From the NCBI GenBank assembly GCA_934631005.1, contig CAKTXA010000004.1, positions 41,065 to 105,064 of the forward strand: DNA of 64,000 nt. The letters are read 5' to 3'. This DNA comes from an uncultured Oscillospiraceae bacterium. GTDB lineage: Bacteria; Bacillota; Clostridia; Oscillospirales; Oscillospiraceae. A model generated the notes under the pieces. The model was not told the origin of the DNA, searched no databases, and worked only from the letters and a program-made list of their open reading frames with translations. Made by a program: the position numbers and the translations under genes. Shown here piece after piece: positions 31,856-40,462 of the stretch; the first letter of the stretch is position 1, and every line of letters starts with the position of its first letter.

Positions 31856-31884
31856 ATTATATAGTACATACGCCCGCATTGCAA
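31856..31884 (-). promoter_or_regulatory. Promoter of the Na/Pi cotransporter gene
   Basis: On the minus strand, TTGCAA (31884-31879), 17 bases, TATAAT (31861-31856). It overlaps the last codons of the pseudouridine synthase gene. Confidence 0.65.
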
Positions 31885-32780
31885 GACGCATTCGCAGAAT
31901 TTGCCCCCTCCGGCAGCGAAAGCCTCTGGCGGGAGCGGATGGTGACCGGCTGCCCGGTCACGGGATGGATGAATTCCAGCGACGCGGCGCACAGCTGCTG
32001 CGTAAACAGCCCGCAGCGGCTCGAAAAGGCTTTGGCCGCGGCGGTGGTGTACTGCGGGTCGCCGAGGATGGGAAAGCCGGACGCCAGACAGTGCAGCCGC
32101 AGCTGGTGCGTGCGCCCCGTCACAGGGTGCAGCCGCAGCCTTGCGCAGCCGCCCTGCCGCTCCAAAACGGCAAATTCGCTCACGGCGGGCTTGCCCTCGG
32201 GCGATATTTCACGCAGCAGGCTCCCGCCCGCGCAGCGCGCGATGGGCAGGTCGATGACGCCCGCGTCCACCTCCGGCGCGCCGAAAACGAGCGCCTCGTA
32301 GGTCTTGCGGATGGCGTGCTGCTGATGCAGGCGGCAGAACTGCGCGTGCACGTGCGCCGATTTTGCCAGCAGCACCACGCCCAGCGTGTCGCGGTCGAGC
32401 CGCGAGACGGGGTGCACGGCGCACGCCTGGCCGGCCTTTTCGTAGTAGTACAGCAGGCCGTTCGCCAGCGTGCCCGTGTTGCGGCAGCGCGAGGGATGCA
32501 CGAGCATCCCGGCGGGCTTATCGAGCGCGATGAGGTGCTCGTCCTCATATAAAATCTCCAGCGGCATCGCCTCCGGCAAAAAGCCCTCCGCGTGTTCCAG
32601 AAGCTCCGCCGTGACCACATCCCCAGGCACGAGCCGCCGGTCGGTGTGCGCGTCCTCCCCATTCACCCGCAGCACCCCCTGCCACTTCAGCCGCTTCACA
32701 AGCGTAGACGACACCCCCATCTCCCGCCGCAAAAAGACCAAAAGCGAGCAGGGGGAATGGACTTCGGCAGAAAGATACAT
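31857..32780 (-). CDS. RluA-family pseudouridine synthase
   Basis: A 307-aa enzyme that isomerises uridine in rRNA or tRNA. It has an S4-like N-terminal region (FLRREMGVSSTLVKRLKWQGV), the catalytic block HPVSRLDRDTLGVVLLAKS with Asp in RLDRDT, then RLHPVTGRTHQLRLHC and GFPILGDPQY. Which RNA position is modified cannot be told. ATG 32780 follows AAAGGAGA and matches the family start. Confidence 0.9.
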   Translation of the reverse strand: MYLSAEVHSPCSLLVFLRREMGVSSTLVKRLKWQGVLRVNGEDAHTDRRLVPGDVVTAELLEHAEGFLPEAMPLEILYEDEHLIALDKPAGMLVHPSRCRNTGTLANGLLYYYEKAGQACAVHPVSRLDRDTLGVVLLAKSAHVHAQFCRLHQQHAIRKTYEALVFGAPEVDAGVIDLPIARCAGGSLLREISPEGKPAVSEFAVLERQGGCARLRLHPVTGRTHQLRLHCLASGFPILGDPQYTTAAAKAFSSRCGLFTQQLCAASLEFIHPVTGQPVTIRSRQRLSLPEGANSANASCNAGVCTI

Positions 32781-32796
32781 GGGGAGTCTCCTTTTT

Positions 32797-32960
32797 GAAG
32801 TAAGAGTGAAGAGTGAAGAGTGAAGAAGTAGGCACGTACTGCCGAATCCCCGACGCACCGGCGAAACGCAGGCGCCCCTTGGCTTCCCCCAGGGGAAGCC
32901 AAGAGGGTTGTGCAAATCGCAGCTGCGTCAGGGATACGGCGAAATGCGCATTATTTTTCT
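32797..32960. repeat. Short tandem repeat and palindromic intergenic repeat fragment
   Basis: AGTGAAG-type units repeat three times (about 32802-32824). Then CTTGGCTTCCCC pairs with GGGGAAGCCAAG (32879-32904), and a tail like the one following copies at 41166 and 61580 (GCTGCGTCAGGGATACGGCG) follows. No gene is seen between 32781 and 32992. Confidence 0.65.
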
Positions 32961-32992
32961 TATCATACCCCACCCCTCCTCAAAACGCAAGT

Positions 32993-34042
32993 TTACGGCT
33001 CCTTTGGAGCGGCCAGGGTCTGGCGGAGGAAGATGGCGGCGATGGGGAAGAGGATCATACCGGCCACGCCGCACAGGCGAAAGCCTGTGTAGAGCGCCAG
33101 CAGCGTGATGAGCGGGCTCAGGCCGATCTGCCGCCCCAGCAGGCGCGGCTCGAGCGCCTGCCGCGTGAGCGCCGCCGCGCCGTAGAGCACCAGAAAGCCC
33201 ACACCGCGCTTCGCCTCGCCGCGCAGAAAGCACAAAAGCCCCCACGGGATGAGCACCGTGCCCGTGCCGAACACCGGCAGCGCGTCAATAAGCGCAATGA
33301 GCACCGCCGCCAGCAGCGGATAGTCCGCACCCAGCAGCATCAGCCCCGCCGTGAGCACGAGAAACGTAATGCCCATCAGCTGCAGCTGCGCGCGCAGCCA
33401 GTGCCCCAGCGTCCGGCGCAGATGGCCCAGCAGCGCGCCGCATTTTTCCCGCCACGCCGCGGGGACGCGCTTTTGGTATGCTGCCCGCAGCGCCGGCAGC
33501 TCGCCGGAGGAGAAAAAGCCGGACAGCACCGACGTCACCAGAAACAAAACGATCCCCGGCGCGCGGGAGAGAAGTGAGGAGGCGAACGTAAAGAGCCTTT
33601 CATACAGCGTCGCACCCAGCGTCCCGCCGCTTTCAAACAGCTGCCGGATGCCGCTGCGAAGGCCCGTGCCAATGCCGTCCGGCAGCTTTTCCGCCAGTGC
33701 GTACAGGCGCTCCTGCAGCCGCTCCAGCGCCGGGGCGAGCGACCGGCACAGCGCCGGCACCTGCCGCAGAAAGTCCGTCAGCTCTCCGCAGAGCACCCGG
33801 CAGAGGAGGAACAGCGCCCCGCCGAGCAGCGCGAAGATCGCCAGCACGCACAAAAACGACGCCGCGCGGCGCGGCAGCCGGCGCGCTGTGAGCGCGCGCA
33901 CCGGGCGCTCGGCAAGCGCCGCGGCGAGCAGGCCGATGAAAAACGGCGCGAACAGCGGAAAAATGACCGCAGCAAACAGCCACACGCCCGCCGCCGCGGC
34001 GAGCACGGTGAGCGCCTTACGCAGGAAAATATGCCAGTCCAG
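32993..34042 (-). CDS. ytvI: AI-2E/YtvI-type membrane permease; possible CTG start
   Basis: A 349-aa protein with seven to eight hydrophobic segments. The C-terminal half holds the family motif LIALIDALPVFGTGTVLIPW and ALEPRLLGRQIGLSPL. YtvI proteins are sporulation-associated permeases of unknown cargo. GGAGGT lies nine bases before CTG 34042, and the extra residues (DWHIFLRKALTVLAAAAG) complete the usual first membrane helix; the next start, GTG 34006, has no ribosome site. Start codon therefore tentative. Confidence 0.8.
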   Translation of the reverse strand: MDWHIFLRKALTVLAAAAGVWLFAAVIFPLFAPFFIGLLAAALAERPVRALTARRLPRRAASFLCVLAIFALLGGALFLLCRVLCGELTDFLRQVPALCRSLAPALERLQERLYALAEKLPDGIGTGLRSGIRQLFESGGTLGATLYERLFTFASSLLSRAPGIVLFLVTSVLSGFFSSGELPALRAAYQKRVPAAWREKCGALLGHLRRTLGHWLRAQLQLMGITFLVLTAGLMLLGADYPLLAAVLIALIDALPVFGTGTVLIPWGLLCFLRGEAKRGVGFLVLYGAAALTRQALEPRLLGRQIGLSPLITLLALYTGFRLCGVAGMILFPIAAIFLRQTLAAPKEP

Positions 34043-34092
34043 CGCCTGCGCACCTCCTTTCCGAATTTTCGAAAAACCGCGAGAAATAGCAC

Positions 34093-34121
34093 TTGCATTT
34101 TGCGGACACTTGATGTATAGT
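34093..34121 (+). promoter_or_regulatory. Promoter of the ACT-ADH-hom-aspartate kinase operon
   Basis: TTGCAT, 17 bases, TATAGT, about 40 bases before the AGGAGGG of the ACT-domain gene. No leader peptide or T-box was recognised in the short leader. Confidence 0.6.
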
Positions 34122-34177
34122 TACCACAACACAAAAACATCTGACCACCCAGCAAAGACAAACAGGAGGGAAATCCG

Positions 34178-34618
34178 ATGCAAAAAACCCCGAAGTATTA
34201 CATTGTGGAGGCGGCGGCGCTGCCGGAGATCTTCCGCAAGGTCGCCGAGGCGAAGCGGATGCTGGAGACGGGCGAGACCGACAAGGTCAACGTCGCCACG
34301 AACCGCGTGGGCATCAGCCGCAGCGCGTTTTATAAGTACCGCGATACCATCGCGCCGTTCCAGAACATGATGGCGGGCCGCATCATCACCTTCCAGATGA
34401 TGCTCAAGGATAAGGCGGGCGTCCTGTCGGCGATATTATCCATTTTTGCCAACTGCGGCGCAAATATACTGACCATCAACCAGTCCATCCCCACGGGCGG
34501 GCGCGCCATGGTGACCATCTCCGCCGAAACGGGCAATCTGAGCTGCCCGCTGGAGGAGCTGTCGAGTGAGCTGTCCGCCACGCCGGGCGTGGTGCGGGCC
34601 GAGGTCGTTGCGGGATAA
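34178..34618 (+). CDS. ACT-domain protein (PheB-like, UPF0735 type)
   Basis: A 146-aa protein: the N-terminal segment PKYYIVEAAALPEIFRKVAEA (in parts) and a HTH-like NVATNRVGISRSAFYKYRD precede an ACT domain (ITFQMMLKDKAGVLSAILSIFA). ACT domains bind amino acids; the neighbours are homoserine dehydrogenase and aspartate kinase, so it may sense threonine, lysine or methionine. It may act as regulator rather than enzyme. Start behind AGGAGGG. Confidence 0.85.
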   Translation: MQKTPKYYIVEAAALPEIFRKVAEAKRMLETGETDKVNVATNRVGISRSAFYKYRDTIAPFQNMMAGRIITFQMMLKDKAGVLSAILSIFANCGANILTINQSIPTGGRAMVTISAETGNLSCPLEELSSELSATPGVVRAEVVAG

Positions 34619-34628
34619 GGAGGAGATC

Positions 34629-35810
34629 ATGCACAGCTTTACTTACTGCGTACCCACGCAGATCGTATTCGGCGGCGACAGCCTTGCAAAGCTGCCGGAG
34701 CTTTTGAAGGAGCGGAACATCACGCGCGTGCTGCTGGTATGCGGCGGGCACAGCGCGAAGAAGAGCGGGCTTTTAGACCGCGTGGAGGCGCTGTTAAGGT
34801 CGGCGGACGTAGCATTTGACGTCCTGTCCGGCGTGCAGCCGAACCCGCGGCTGTCGCTGGCCCGCGAAGGCGTCAGGAAGGCGCTGGCGCTCTCCGCGCA
34901 GCTCATCCTCGCGGTGGGCGGCGGCAGCGTGATCGACACGGCCAAGGCCGTGGCCCACGGCGCGGCGAACCCGGATGTGGACATCTGGGAGTTCTGGGCC
35001 AAGCGCGCGGAGCTGCGGTGCACCACGCCCGTGGGCGCCATCCTGACCATCCCCGCCGCGGGCAGCGAGACGAGCGACTCGGCCGTTTTGACGAACGACG
35101 AGCTCGGCCTCAAGCGCGGGCTGAATACGCCCCTCAACCGCCCGGCGTTCGCCATCCTCGATCCGGCGCTGGCGGCCACGCTTCCGGAGCATCAGGCGGC
35201 CTGCGGCGTGACGGATATTATGATGCACACACTCGACCGCTATTTTAACCCCGTCTGCGACAACGAGATCACCGACGCCATCGCCGAAGCGCTGCTGCGC
35301 GTGGTCATTAAAAACGGGCAGACGGTCGTGCGCGACCGCGGCGACCTGCACGCGATGAGCGAGATCATGTGGTGCGGCAGTTTGTCTCACAACGGCCTGA
35401 CGGGCCTTGGCGGCAATAAGGACTTTGCCGTGCACCAGCTCGGCCACGCAGTGAGCGAGAAATTCGACATTTACCACGGCGACAGCCTTGCCTGCGTCTG
35501 GGGCAGCTGGGCGCGGTATGTGTGCCCCGCGAACCCCGCGCGCTTTGCGCAGTACGCCCGCAATGTCTGGGGCGTACAGCACGCGGACGACGAAGCCGCT
35601 GCGCAGCAGGGCATCGAACGGACCGAGGCGTATTTTGCCGCGCTCGGCATGCCCGTCAGCCTGCCGCAGGCCGCCTGCGGCGCGCAGAGCGAGGACGGCC
35701 TTGCGGAGCTGGCCGCGCGCTGCAGCTTCCAGAAAACGCGCGCCATCGGCACGTTCCGCAAACTGGACTATGACGATATGCTGGCTATTTATCACATGGC
35801 GAACAAATAA
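34629..35810 (+). CDS. Iron-containing alcohol dehydrogenase (BDH type)
   Basis: A 393-aa dehydrogenase. The NAD(P)-binding block is LILAVGGGSVIDTAKAVAHG (about residue 85-105); metal ligands fall in PAFAILDPALAATLP, AACGVTDIMMHTLDRY (Asp, His) and DFAVHQLGHAVSEKFDIYHGD (His residues, shown in parts). It reduces an aldehyde to an alcohol, or the reverse. Its position between ACT and homoserine dehydrogenase genes is unusual and does not reveal the substrate. Start behind AAGGAGA. Confidence 0.9.
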   Translation: MHSFTYCVPTQIVFGGDSLAKLPELLKERNITRVLLVCGGHSAKKSGLLDRVEALLRSADVAFDVLSGVQPNPRLSLAREGVRKALALSAQLILAVGGGSVIDTAKAVAHGAANPDVDIWEFWAKRAELRCTTPVGAILTIPAAGSETSDSAVLTNDELGLKRGLNTPLNRPAFAILDPALAATLPEHQAACGVTDIMMHTLDRYFNPVCDNEITDAIAEALLRVVIKNGQTVVRDRGDLHAMSEIMWCGSLSHNGLTGLGGNKDFAVHQLGHAVSEKFDIYHGDSLACVWGSWARYVCPANPARFAQYARNVWGVQHADDEAAAQQGIERTEAYFAALGMPVSLPQAACGAQSEDGLAELAARCSFQKTRAIGTFRKLDYDDMLAIYHMANK

Positions 35811-35822
35811 GGAGATACAGGC

Positions 35823-37016
35823 ATGAAAGTAGCAATTGCCGGCTACGGCACCGTGGGCGGGGGCGTGGCGCGCATCCTCGAAAAAAACGCGCAGACCATC
35901 GCCCGCCGCGCGGGCGTCCCGCTGGAGCTGGGCGCGATCCTGGTGCGCCGCGATTTTCCCGGCGACCCGTTTGAAGCACATATGGTGCGGGATTTTTCCG
36001 CCATCGAAAATGACGATTCGACACAGCTGGTGGTGGAGACCATCGGCGGCTGCGGCGCGGCGCTGGACATCTGCGCCCGCGCGCTGCGGCGCGGCAAGCA
36101 CGTGGTGACGGCGAACAAGCAGCTCGTGGCCGAGCACGGCGCGGAGCTCATCGCACTGGCGCAGCGCCACGGCTGCCAGTTCCTGTTTGAGGCGTCGGTC
36201 GGCGGCGGCATCCCGGTGCTCCATCCGCTCAACGAATGTCTCGACGCGAACATCGTGAGCGACGTCACCGGCATCCTCAACGGCACCACGAACTATATCC
36301 TCACGCAGATGCTCGAAAACGGCGCGGAGTATGCGGATGCGCTCGCGCAGGCGCAGAGTCTCGGCTATGCCGAGGCCGACCCCACCGCCGACGTGGAGGG
36401 CATCGACGCCGGGCGCAAGGCGTGCATTCTGGCCGACATCGCCTATGGCCGCCAGATCCCGCCCGAGCGGGTGGCGATGCAGGGCATCTCCGGCATCACG
36501 GCGCTCGACGCGCGCTTTGCCGCGGCGGCGGGCATGAAGATCAAGCTCCTCGGCCGCGCCGTGCGCGCGGAGGGCGGGGCGTATGTGTTCGTCTGTCCTC
36601 ATTTTATTCCGCAGACGCAGATGCTTGCCTGCGTGAGCGATGTTTTTAACGCCGTGTCCGTCTGTGCGAGCGAGGTCGGAAACGTCCTGTTCTACGGCCC
36701 CGGCGCGGGGCGCTTCCCCACGGCCAGCGCCGTGGTGGGCGACCTCATCGACATCGCGCGCCACCCGAACCGTCCGCAGCCCTTCCACTGGGAGCCGGAC
36801 GGCGCGGCGGCGCTGCTGGACGCGCGCGACTATCCCGCCCGCTTCTTTATCCGCTCGAACACCCCGCGCGCGGCGCTGGAGCAGGCGCTCGGCAAGATCG
36901 ACTGGCTGCCGGAGCAGGAGGGCGCAAACGGCGGCCTGACCGCTGTGACCACCCGCCGCGCGCTGGAGTCGTCCGGCGCGGCGCTGGATGCGGTGTATCC
37001 CATTTTTGAAGTTTAA
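35823..37016 (+). CDS. hom: Homoserine dehydrogenase
   Basis: A 397-aa enzyme that reduces aspartate semialdehyde to homoserine, on the way to threonine and methionine. It has the Rossmann motif GYGTVGGGVAR at the N-terminus, VVTANKQLVAEHG (about 98), the family signature GILNGTTNYILTQM (about 150) and substrate residues in EADPTADVEGIDAGRK. A C-terminal ACT domain is short or absent at about 397 aa, so feedback control may be weak or depend on the separate ACT protein upstream. Confidence 0.95.
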   Translation: MKVAIAGYGTVGGGVARILEKNAQTIARRAGVPLELGAILVRRDFPGDPFEAHMVRDFSAIENDDSTQLVVETIGGCGAALDICARALRRGKHVVTANKQLVAEHGAELIALAQRHGCQFLFEASVGGGIPVLHPLNECLDANIVSDVTGILNGTTNYILTQMLENGAEYADALAQAQSLGYAEADPTADVEGIDAGRKACILADIAYGRQIPPERVAMQGISGITALDARFAAAAGMKIKLLGRAVRAEGGAYVFVCPHFIPQTQMLACVSDVFNAVSVCASEVGNVLFYGPGAGRFPTASAVVGDLIDIARHPNRPQPFHWEPDGAAALLDARDYPARFFIRSNTPRAALEQALGKIDWLPEQEGANGGLTAVTTRRALESSGAALDAVYPIFEV

Positions 37017-37034
37017 CGTTCCAGGAGGCATACC

Positions 37035-38243
37035 ATGGCACTCATTGTACAGAAATTCGGCGGCAGCTCGGTGGCGGACGCGGAGCGCATCTTCCGCGTG
37101 GCAAAGATCATCACCGACACGTATCAGGCAGGCAATCAGGTCTGCGTCGTCCTCTCTGCGCAGGGCGACACCACCGACGATCTTATCGAAAAAGCGCAGG
37201 AGATCAACCCCGACGCCTCCCGGCGCGAGATGGATATGCTGCTGGCCTGCGGCGAGCAGATGTCCATTGCGCTCATGGCGATGGCGATCGAAAAGCTGGG
37301 CTTCCCGGTCGTGTCGCTGTGCGGCTGGCAGGTCGGCATGAATACGGATACGAACCACAGTGGCGCGCGCATCAAAAAGGTCGAGTGCGACCGCGTGCGC
37401 GACGAGCTGGATCAGAAGCGCATCGTGCTTGTAGCGGGCTTTCAGGGCGTTGACCGCCACGGCGACGTCACCACGCTCGGCCGCGGCGGCTCCGACACCA
37501 CGGCGGTGGCGCTGGCGGTGGCGCTGGGCGCGGACCTGTGCCAGATCTACACCGACGTCGACGGCGTTTACACCTGCGACCCGCGCGTCGTGCCCGAGGC
37601 GCATAAGCTCGACGAGATCACCTATGACGAGATGCTCGAGCTTGCGTCCATGGGCGCGCAGGTGCTGCACAACCGCTCAGTCGAGCTGGCAAAAAGCTAT
37701 AATGTCCGGCTGGAGGTGCTCTCCAGCTTTACCGGGAACCCCGGGACCATCGTGAAGGAGGCTGCTAAGAAAGTGGAAAAAACGTATATTACCGGTATCG
37801 CGCAGGATAAAAAGATCGCCCGCTTCGCCCTTGTGGGGCTGGAGGATGTGCCGGGCGTTGCGTATAAGCTGTTCAGCGTGCTCGCCAAGGGCAAGATCAA
37901 CGTGGATATGATCATCCAGTCCCTCGGCCGCGACGAGATGAAGGACATCGTCTTTACCGTCGCCGAAAAGGACGTCATGGACTGCGCCAAGCTCCTCGAC
38001 GCCAACAAGGACACGCTGAATTTTGACCACATGGACATCAACACCGGCGTGGCCAAGGTCTCGATCGTCGGCGCGGGCATGCTGGAGAACGTTGGCATCG
38101 CCGCCAAAATGTTCGAGGCGCTCTATCAGCAGCACATCAACATCCACATGATCTCCACCAGCGAGGTCAAGATCTCCGTCCTCATCGACAAAGACGATTC
38201 CGACCGGGCCGTCCGCGTGCTGCATAATCAGTTTTTCCAGTAA
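37035..38243 (+). CDS. Aspartate kinase
   Basis: A 402-aa enzyme that phosphorylates aspartate, the first step to lysine, threonine and methionine. It has IVQKFGGSSVADAERI at the N-terminus, FQGVDRHGDVTTLGRGGSD (about 140-160), YTDVDGVYTCDPR (about 175) and two C-terminal ACT domains (from about 265) that usually bind lysine and/or threonine. It lies 18 bases after homoserine dehydrogenase and ends the operon. Confidence 0.96.
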   Translation: MALIVQKFGGSSVADAERIFRVAKIITDTYQAGNQVCVVLSAQGDTTDDLIEKAQEINPDASRREMDMLLACGEQMSIALMAMAIEKLGFPVVSLCGWQVGMNTDTNHSGARIKKVECDRVRDELDQKRIVLVAGFQGVDRHGDVTTLGRGGSDTTAVALAVALGADLCQIYTDVDGVYTCDPRVVPEAHKLDEITYDEMLELASMGAQVLHNRSVELAKSYNVRLEVLSSFTGNPGTIVKEAAKKVEKTYITGIAQDKKIARFALVGLEDVPGVAYKLFSVLAKGKINVDMIIQSLGRDEMKDIVFTVAEKDVMDCAKLLDANKDTLNFDHMDINTGVAKVSIVGAGMLENVGIAAKMFEALYQQHINIHMISTSEVKISVLIDKDDSDRAVRVLHNQFFQ

Positions 38244-38245
38244 AG

Positions 38246-38274
38246 AAAAGGAGGGGCTCCGGCCCCTCCTTTTT
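38246..38274 (+). terminator. Terminator of the aspartate-family operon
   Basis: AAAAGGAGGGGC and GGCCCCTCCTTTTT around a TCC loop. Confidence 0.9.
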
Positions 38275-38280
38275 GAACAA

Positions 38281-38930
38281 AACTTGTAGGGGCCGAGGAC
38301 CACATCGGCCCTTTCGACCGCACCACCCGGGATGCCGTAGGGGAGGGGCTCTGCCCCTCCCGCTGGTACGCAGTATCGTTCCTTTGCCGCAGTGCCGATT
38401 TGCTGAGGGCCCCATAGCTTCCCCTGGGGGAAGCTGTCGGCGAAGCCGACTGATGAGGGCCGGGGAGCAGCTGCGTTTTGCTGAGCATGCTAAGCTATGT
38501 TTCAGTGCTCCCCAGCCCTCATCCGCCCCCTTCGGGGGCACCTTCCCCGAGGGGAAGGTATGGGATGCCTGCGATCTGCCGGTGCGTCAAAATCCACTGC
38601 TGCGGTCTGCACTTTCGGCTTTTATTAGGCAGTGCCGATTTGTACAACACCTTGGCTTCCCCTCGGGGAAGCTGGCTGCGGAGCGACAGCGGAGCAGACT
38701 GATGAGGGCCGGGGAGCAGTTGCCTTTTGCTTGGAATGCTAAGCTATTCGCAAGTGCTCCCCGGCCCTCATCCGCCTCCTTCGGGGACACCTGTCCCTAC
38801 CCTCTTTGTCCCTTCGGGACATTTCCCCCTGATAGGGGGAATCGGCCCCGAGGGGAAGGCAAGGAGTGCCTACCGCCCTGCGGCGCGTCGGAGATTCGGC
38901 AGCGTGCACTTACTTCTTCACTTTTCACTA
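38281..38930. repeat. Block of interspersed palindromic repeats
   Basis: No gene is supported here. Seen: a GGGGCCGA/CATCGGCCC hairpin (38290-38312), GGGGAGGGGC/GCCCCTCCC (38340-38360), then two copies of a roughly 160-bp palindromic unit (38408-38578 and 38646-38860). The core of each unit is GATGAGGGCCGGGGAGCA facing GTGCTCCCCGGCCCTCATC, flanked by CTTCCCC/GGGGAAG mini-hairpins. A CACTTTTCACTATT-like end follows. Confidence 0.75.
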
Positions 38931-39007
38931 TTACCTCAAACCACCCGGTCGGTTTTGTTCTCTCTCCCTCTGCCCCTGCATAGTCTCTGGCAGGGGGGAT
39001 CTTTGCA

Positions 39008-39499
39008 ATGAAAAAGCGCTTTGTTCTTGCGTTCTTTGTGACGGCGGCGGCGGGGAGTGCGCTGCATTTTGCGTATGACTGGCTGCCGGTGCCGCTGGTG
39101 GGGCTGTTTGCGCCGGTGAATGAGAGCGTTTGGGAGCATCTTAAGCTCCTGTTCTGGCCGATGCTCGCGGCGGGGTTCATCCTGTGCCGCAAAAAGCCGG
39201 ATCAGATGCGGGCGTGGTCGGGCTTTCTCGCGGCGCTGCTGCTCATGCCGCTGGGGCTGCTGGGGATCTACTATCTGCTCGCGGCGGGCTTCGGCGTGAC
39301 GGCGCTGTGGATCGACCTCGCGCTGTACTATCTCACGCTCGCGGGCGGCTTTTACCTGGCATACGCGATGGAGAAAAGCGGAAAGTGGAGCTTTTTATCC
39401 GGCGTGATGGTGCTGCTGGTGGGGCTGTACGGCGCGGCGCTCATCCTGTTTACGCTCGCGCCGCCGGAGCTGCCCATTTTTATCGCGCCGGGCGCGTAA
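39008..39499 (+). CDS. DUF6512-like integral membrane protein
   Basis: A 163-aa protein with five hydrophobic segments. The conserved loop between the first two (FAPVNESVWEHLKLLFWP, about residues 38-55) is typical of the DUF6512 group; function unknown. It stands alone between the repeat block and the infC promoter. Its ribosome site is weak (GGGGGGATC). Confidence 0.8.
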   Translation: MKKRFVLAFFVTAAAGSALHFAYDWLPVPLVGLFAPVNESVWEHLKLLFWPMLAAGFILCRKKPDQMRAWSGFLAALLLMPLGLLGIYYLLAAGFGVTALWIDLALYYLTLAGGFYLAYAMEKSGKWSFLSGVMVLLVGLYGAALILFTLAPPELPIFIAPGA

Positions 39500-39516
39500 A
39501 AAACCGAAAAAAGCAG

Positions 39517-39545
39517 TTGACAAGCGGGAATTTGGACACTATAAT
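39517..39545 (+). promoter_or_regulatory. Promoter of infC-rpmI-rplT
   Basis: TTGACA, 17 bases, TATAAT: a perfect consensus, fitting a strongly expressed translation operon. Confidence 0.85.
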
Positions 39546-39680
39546 AGGCGGAGACAACAAAGAAGGAGCCGTTGGCACCCTCACCTCCAGCGATCGAGCG
39601 AAGAGGTCCATAGTTCTTTTTACGGAATTATGTGCGGGTGCTTTGCGGCATCCGCACTTTGCATTTGGAGGTGCTTTACC
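39546..39680 (+). promoter_or_regulatory. L20-type leader of the infC operon
   Basis: About 130 untranslated bases with a hairpin GCGGGTGC/GCATCCGC (39637-39658) just upstream of the infC ribosome site GGAGGTGC. Its place and size match the L20 leader by which free L20 represses its operon in Firmicutes; the fold was not computed. Confidence 0.6.
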
Positions 39681-40199
39681 ATCGGGAAATTAGATCATCA
39701 GATCAACGAGGAGATCCGCGACAAGGAGCTTCGCGTGATCGGGGACAATGGCGAACAGCTCGGGATCATGTCGTCCGCGCAGGCGCTGGCGCTCGCGGAG
39801 GAGAAGGAGCTCGACCTGGTCAAGATCGCGCCGCAGGCCACGCCGCCCGTGTGCAAGATCATGGATTACGGCAAATTCCGCTTCGAGCAGCTCAAGCGCG
39901 AAAAGGAAGCCCGCAAAAACCAGCGCGTGGTCGAGATCAAGGAGATCCGTATGTCTCCCGGCATCGACACCAACGACCTGAACACCAAGATCAAAAACGC
40001 CACGAAGTTCCTCAAAGATGGCAACCGAGTTAAAGTCACCGTCCGGTTCCGCGGCCGCGAAATGGCGCACACCTCGCTGGGCGAGGTCCTGCTGAAGAAA
40101 TTCGGCGAGGATTGCGCCGAGGTCGCCACGGTCGAAAAAGGCGCAAAACTGGAGGGACGCAATATGTCCATGTTCCTCAGTCCCAAATCCGCGAAATAA
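39681..40199 (+). CDS. infC: Translation initiation factor IF-3, ATC start
   Basis: A 172-aa factor that binds the 30S subunit and checks initiator codon pairing. It has an N-domain (HQINEEIRDKELRVIGDNGE), helical linker (FRFEQLKREKEARKNQ) and C-domain (TKFLKDGNRVKVTVRFRGRE, MSMFLSPK). Translation most likely begins at ATC 39681: GGAGGTGC is well placed and the next residues GKLDHQIN match the family. Rare AUU/AUC starts make IF3 autoregulate. The open frame upstream to 39630 lies in the leader. Confidence 0.93.
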   Translation: MGKLDHQINEEIRDKELRVIGDNGEQLGIMSSAQALALAEEKELDLVKIAPQATPPVCKIMDYGKFRFEQLKREKEARKNQRVVEIKEIRMSPGIDTNDLNTKIKNATKFLKDGNRVKVTVRFRGREMAHTSLGEVLLKKFGEDCAEVATVEKGAKLEGRNMSMFLSPKSAK

Positions 40200-40232
40200 C
40201 AAGCAAGTAAACATTCGGAAGGAGAAACCACC

Positions 40233-40430
40233 ATGCCCAAGCTGAAATCCCATAGCGGCGCGAAAAAGAGATTCAATCTGACCAAGACCGGCAAGGTCAA
40301 GAGAGCGCACGCCTTCAAGAGCCATATCCTCACCAAGAAGACGACCAAGCGGACCCGTAACCTGCGCAAGAACGGCTACGCCGACGTCACCGTGGAAGAT
40401 ATTGTCAAGAAAATGATCCCGTACAAATAA
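40233..40430 (+). CDS. rpmI: 50S ribosomal protein L35
   Basis: A 65-aa basic protein, MPKLKSHSGAKKRFNLTKTG, with KKTTKRTRNLRKN and the terminal VKKMIPYK, of normal length. It is part of the large ribosomal subunit. Between infC and rplT as in most Firmicutes; strong GGAGA ribosome site. Confidence 0.98.
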   Translation: MPKLKSHSGAKKRFNLTKTGKVKRAHAFKSHILTKKTTKRTRNLRKNGYADVTVEDIVKKMIPYK

Positions 40431-40462
40431 TCGGGTTCGACGACACATAGGAGGATTTAATA

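Noticed and set aside
30047..31864. A 605-codon plus-strand frame
   Set aside because: Antisense of the Na/Pi cotransporter, whose motifs and promoter are clear.
34794..37670. A 958-codon open frame on the minus strand
   Set aside because: It is antisense to the alcohol dehydrogenase, homoserine dehydrogenase and aspartate kinase genes. It is open only because of high GC and codon bias, and its translation is rich in Arg, His and Ala without motifs.
38273..38983. A 236-codon frame within the repeat block
   Set aside because: Composed entirely of dispersed palindromic repeats; the same frame is broken in the other copies.
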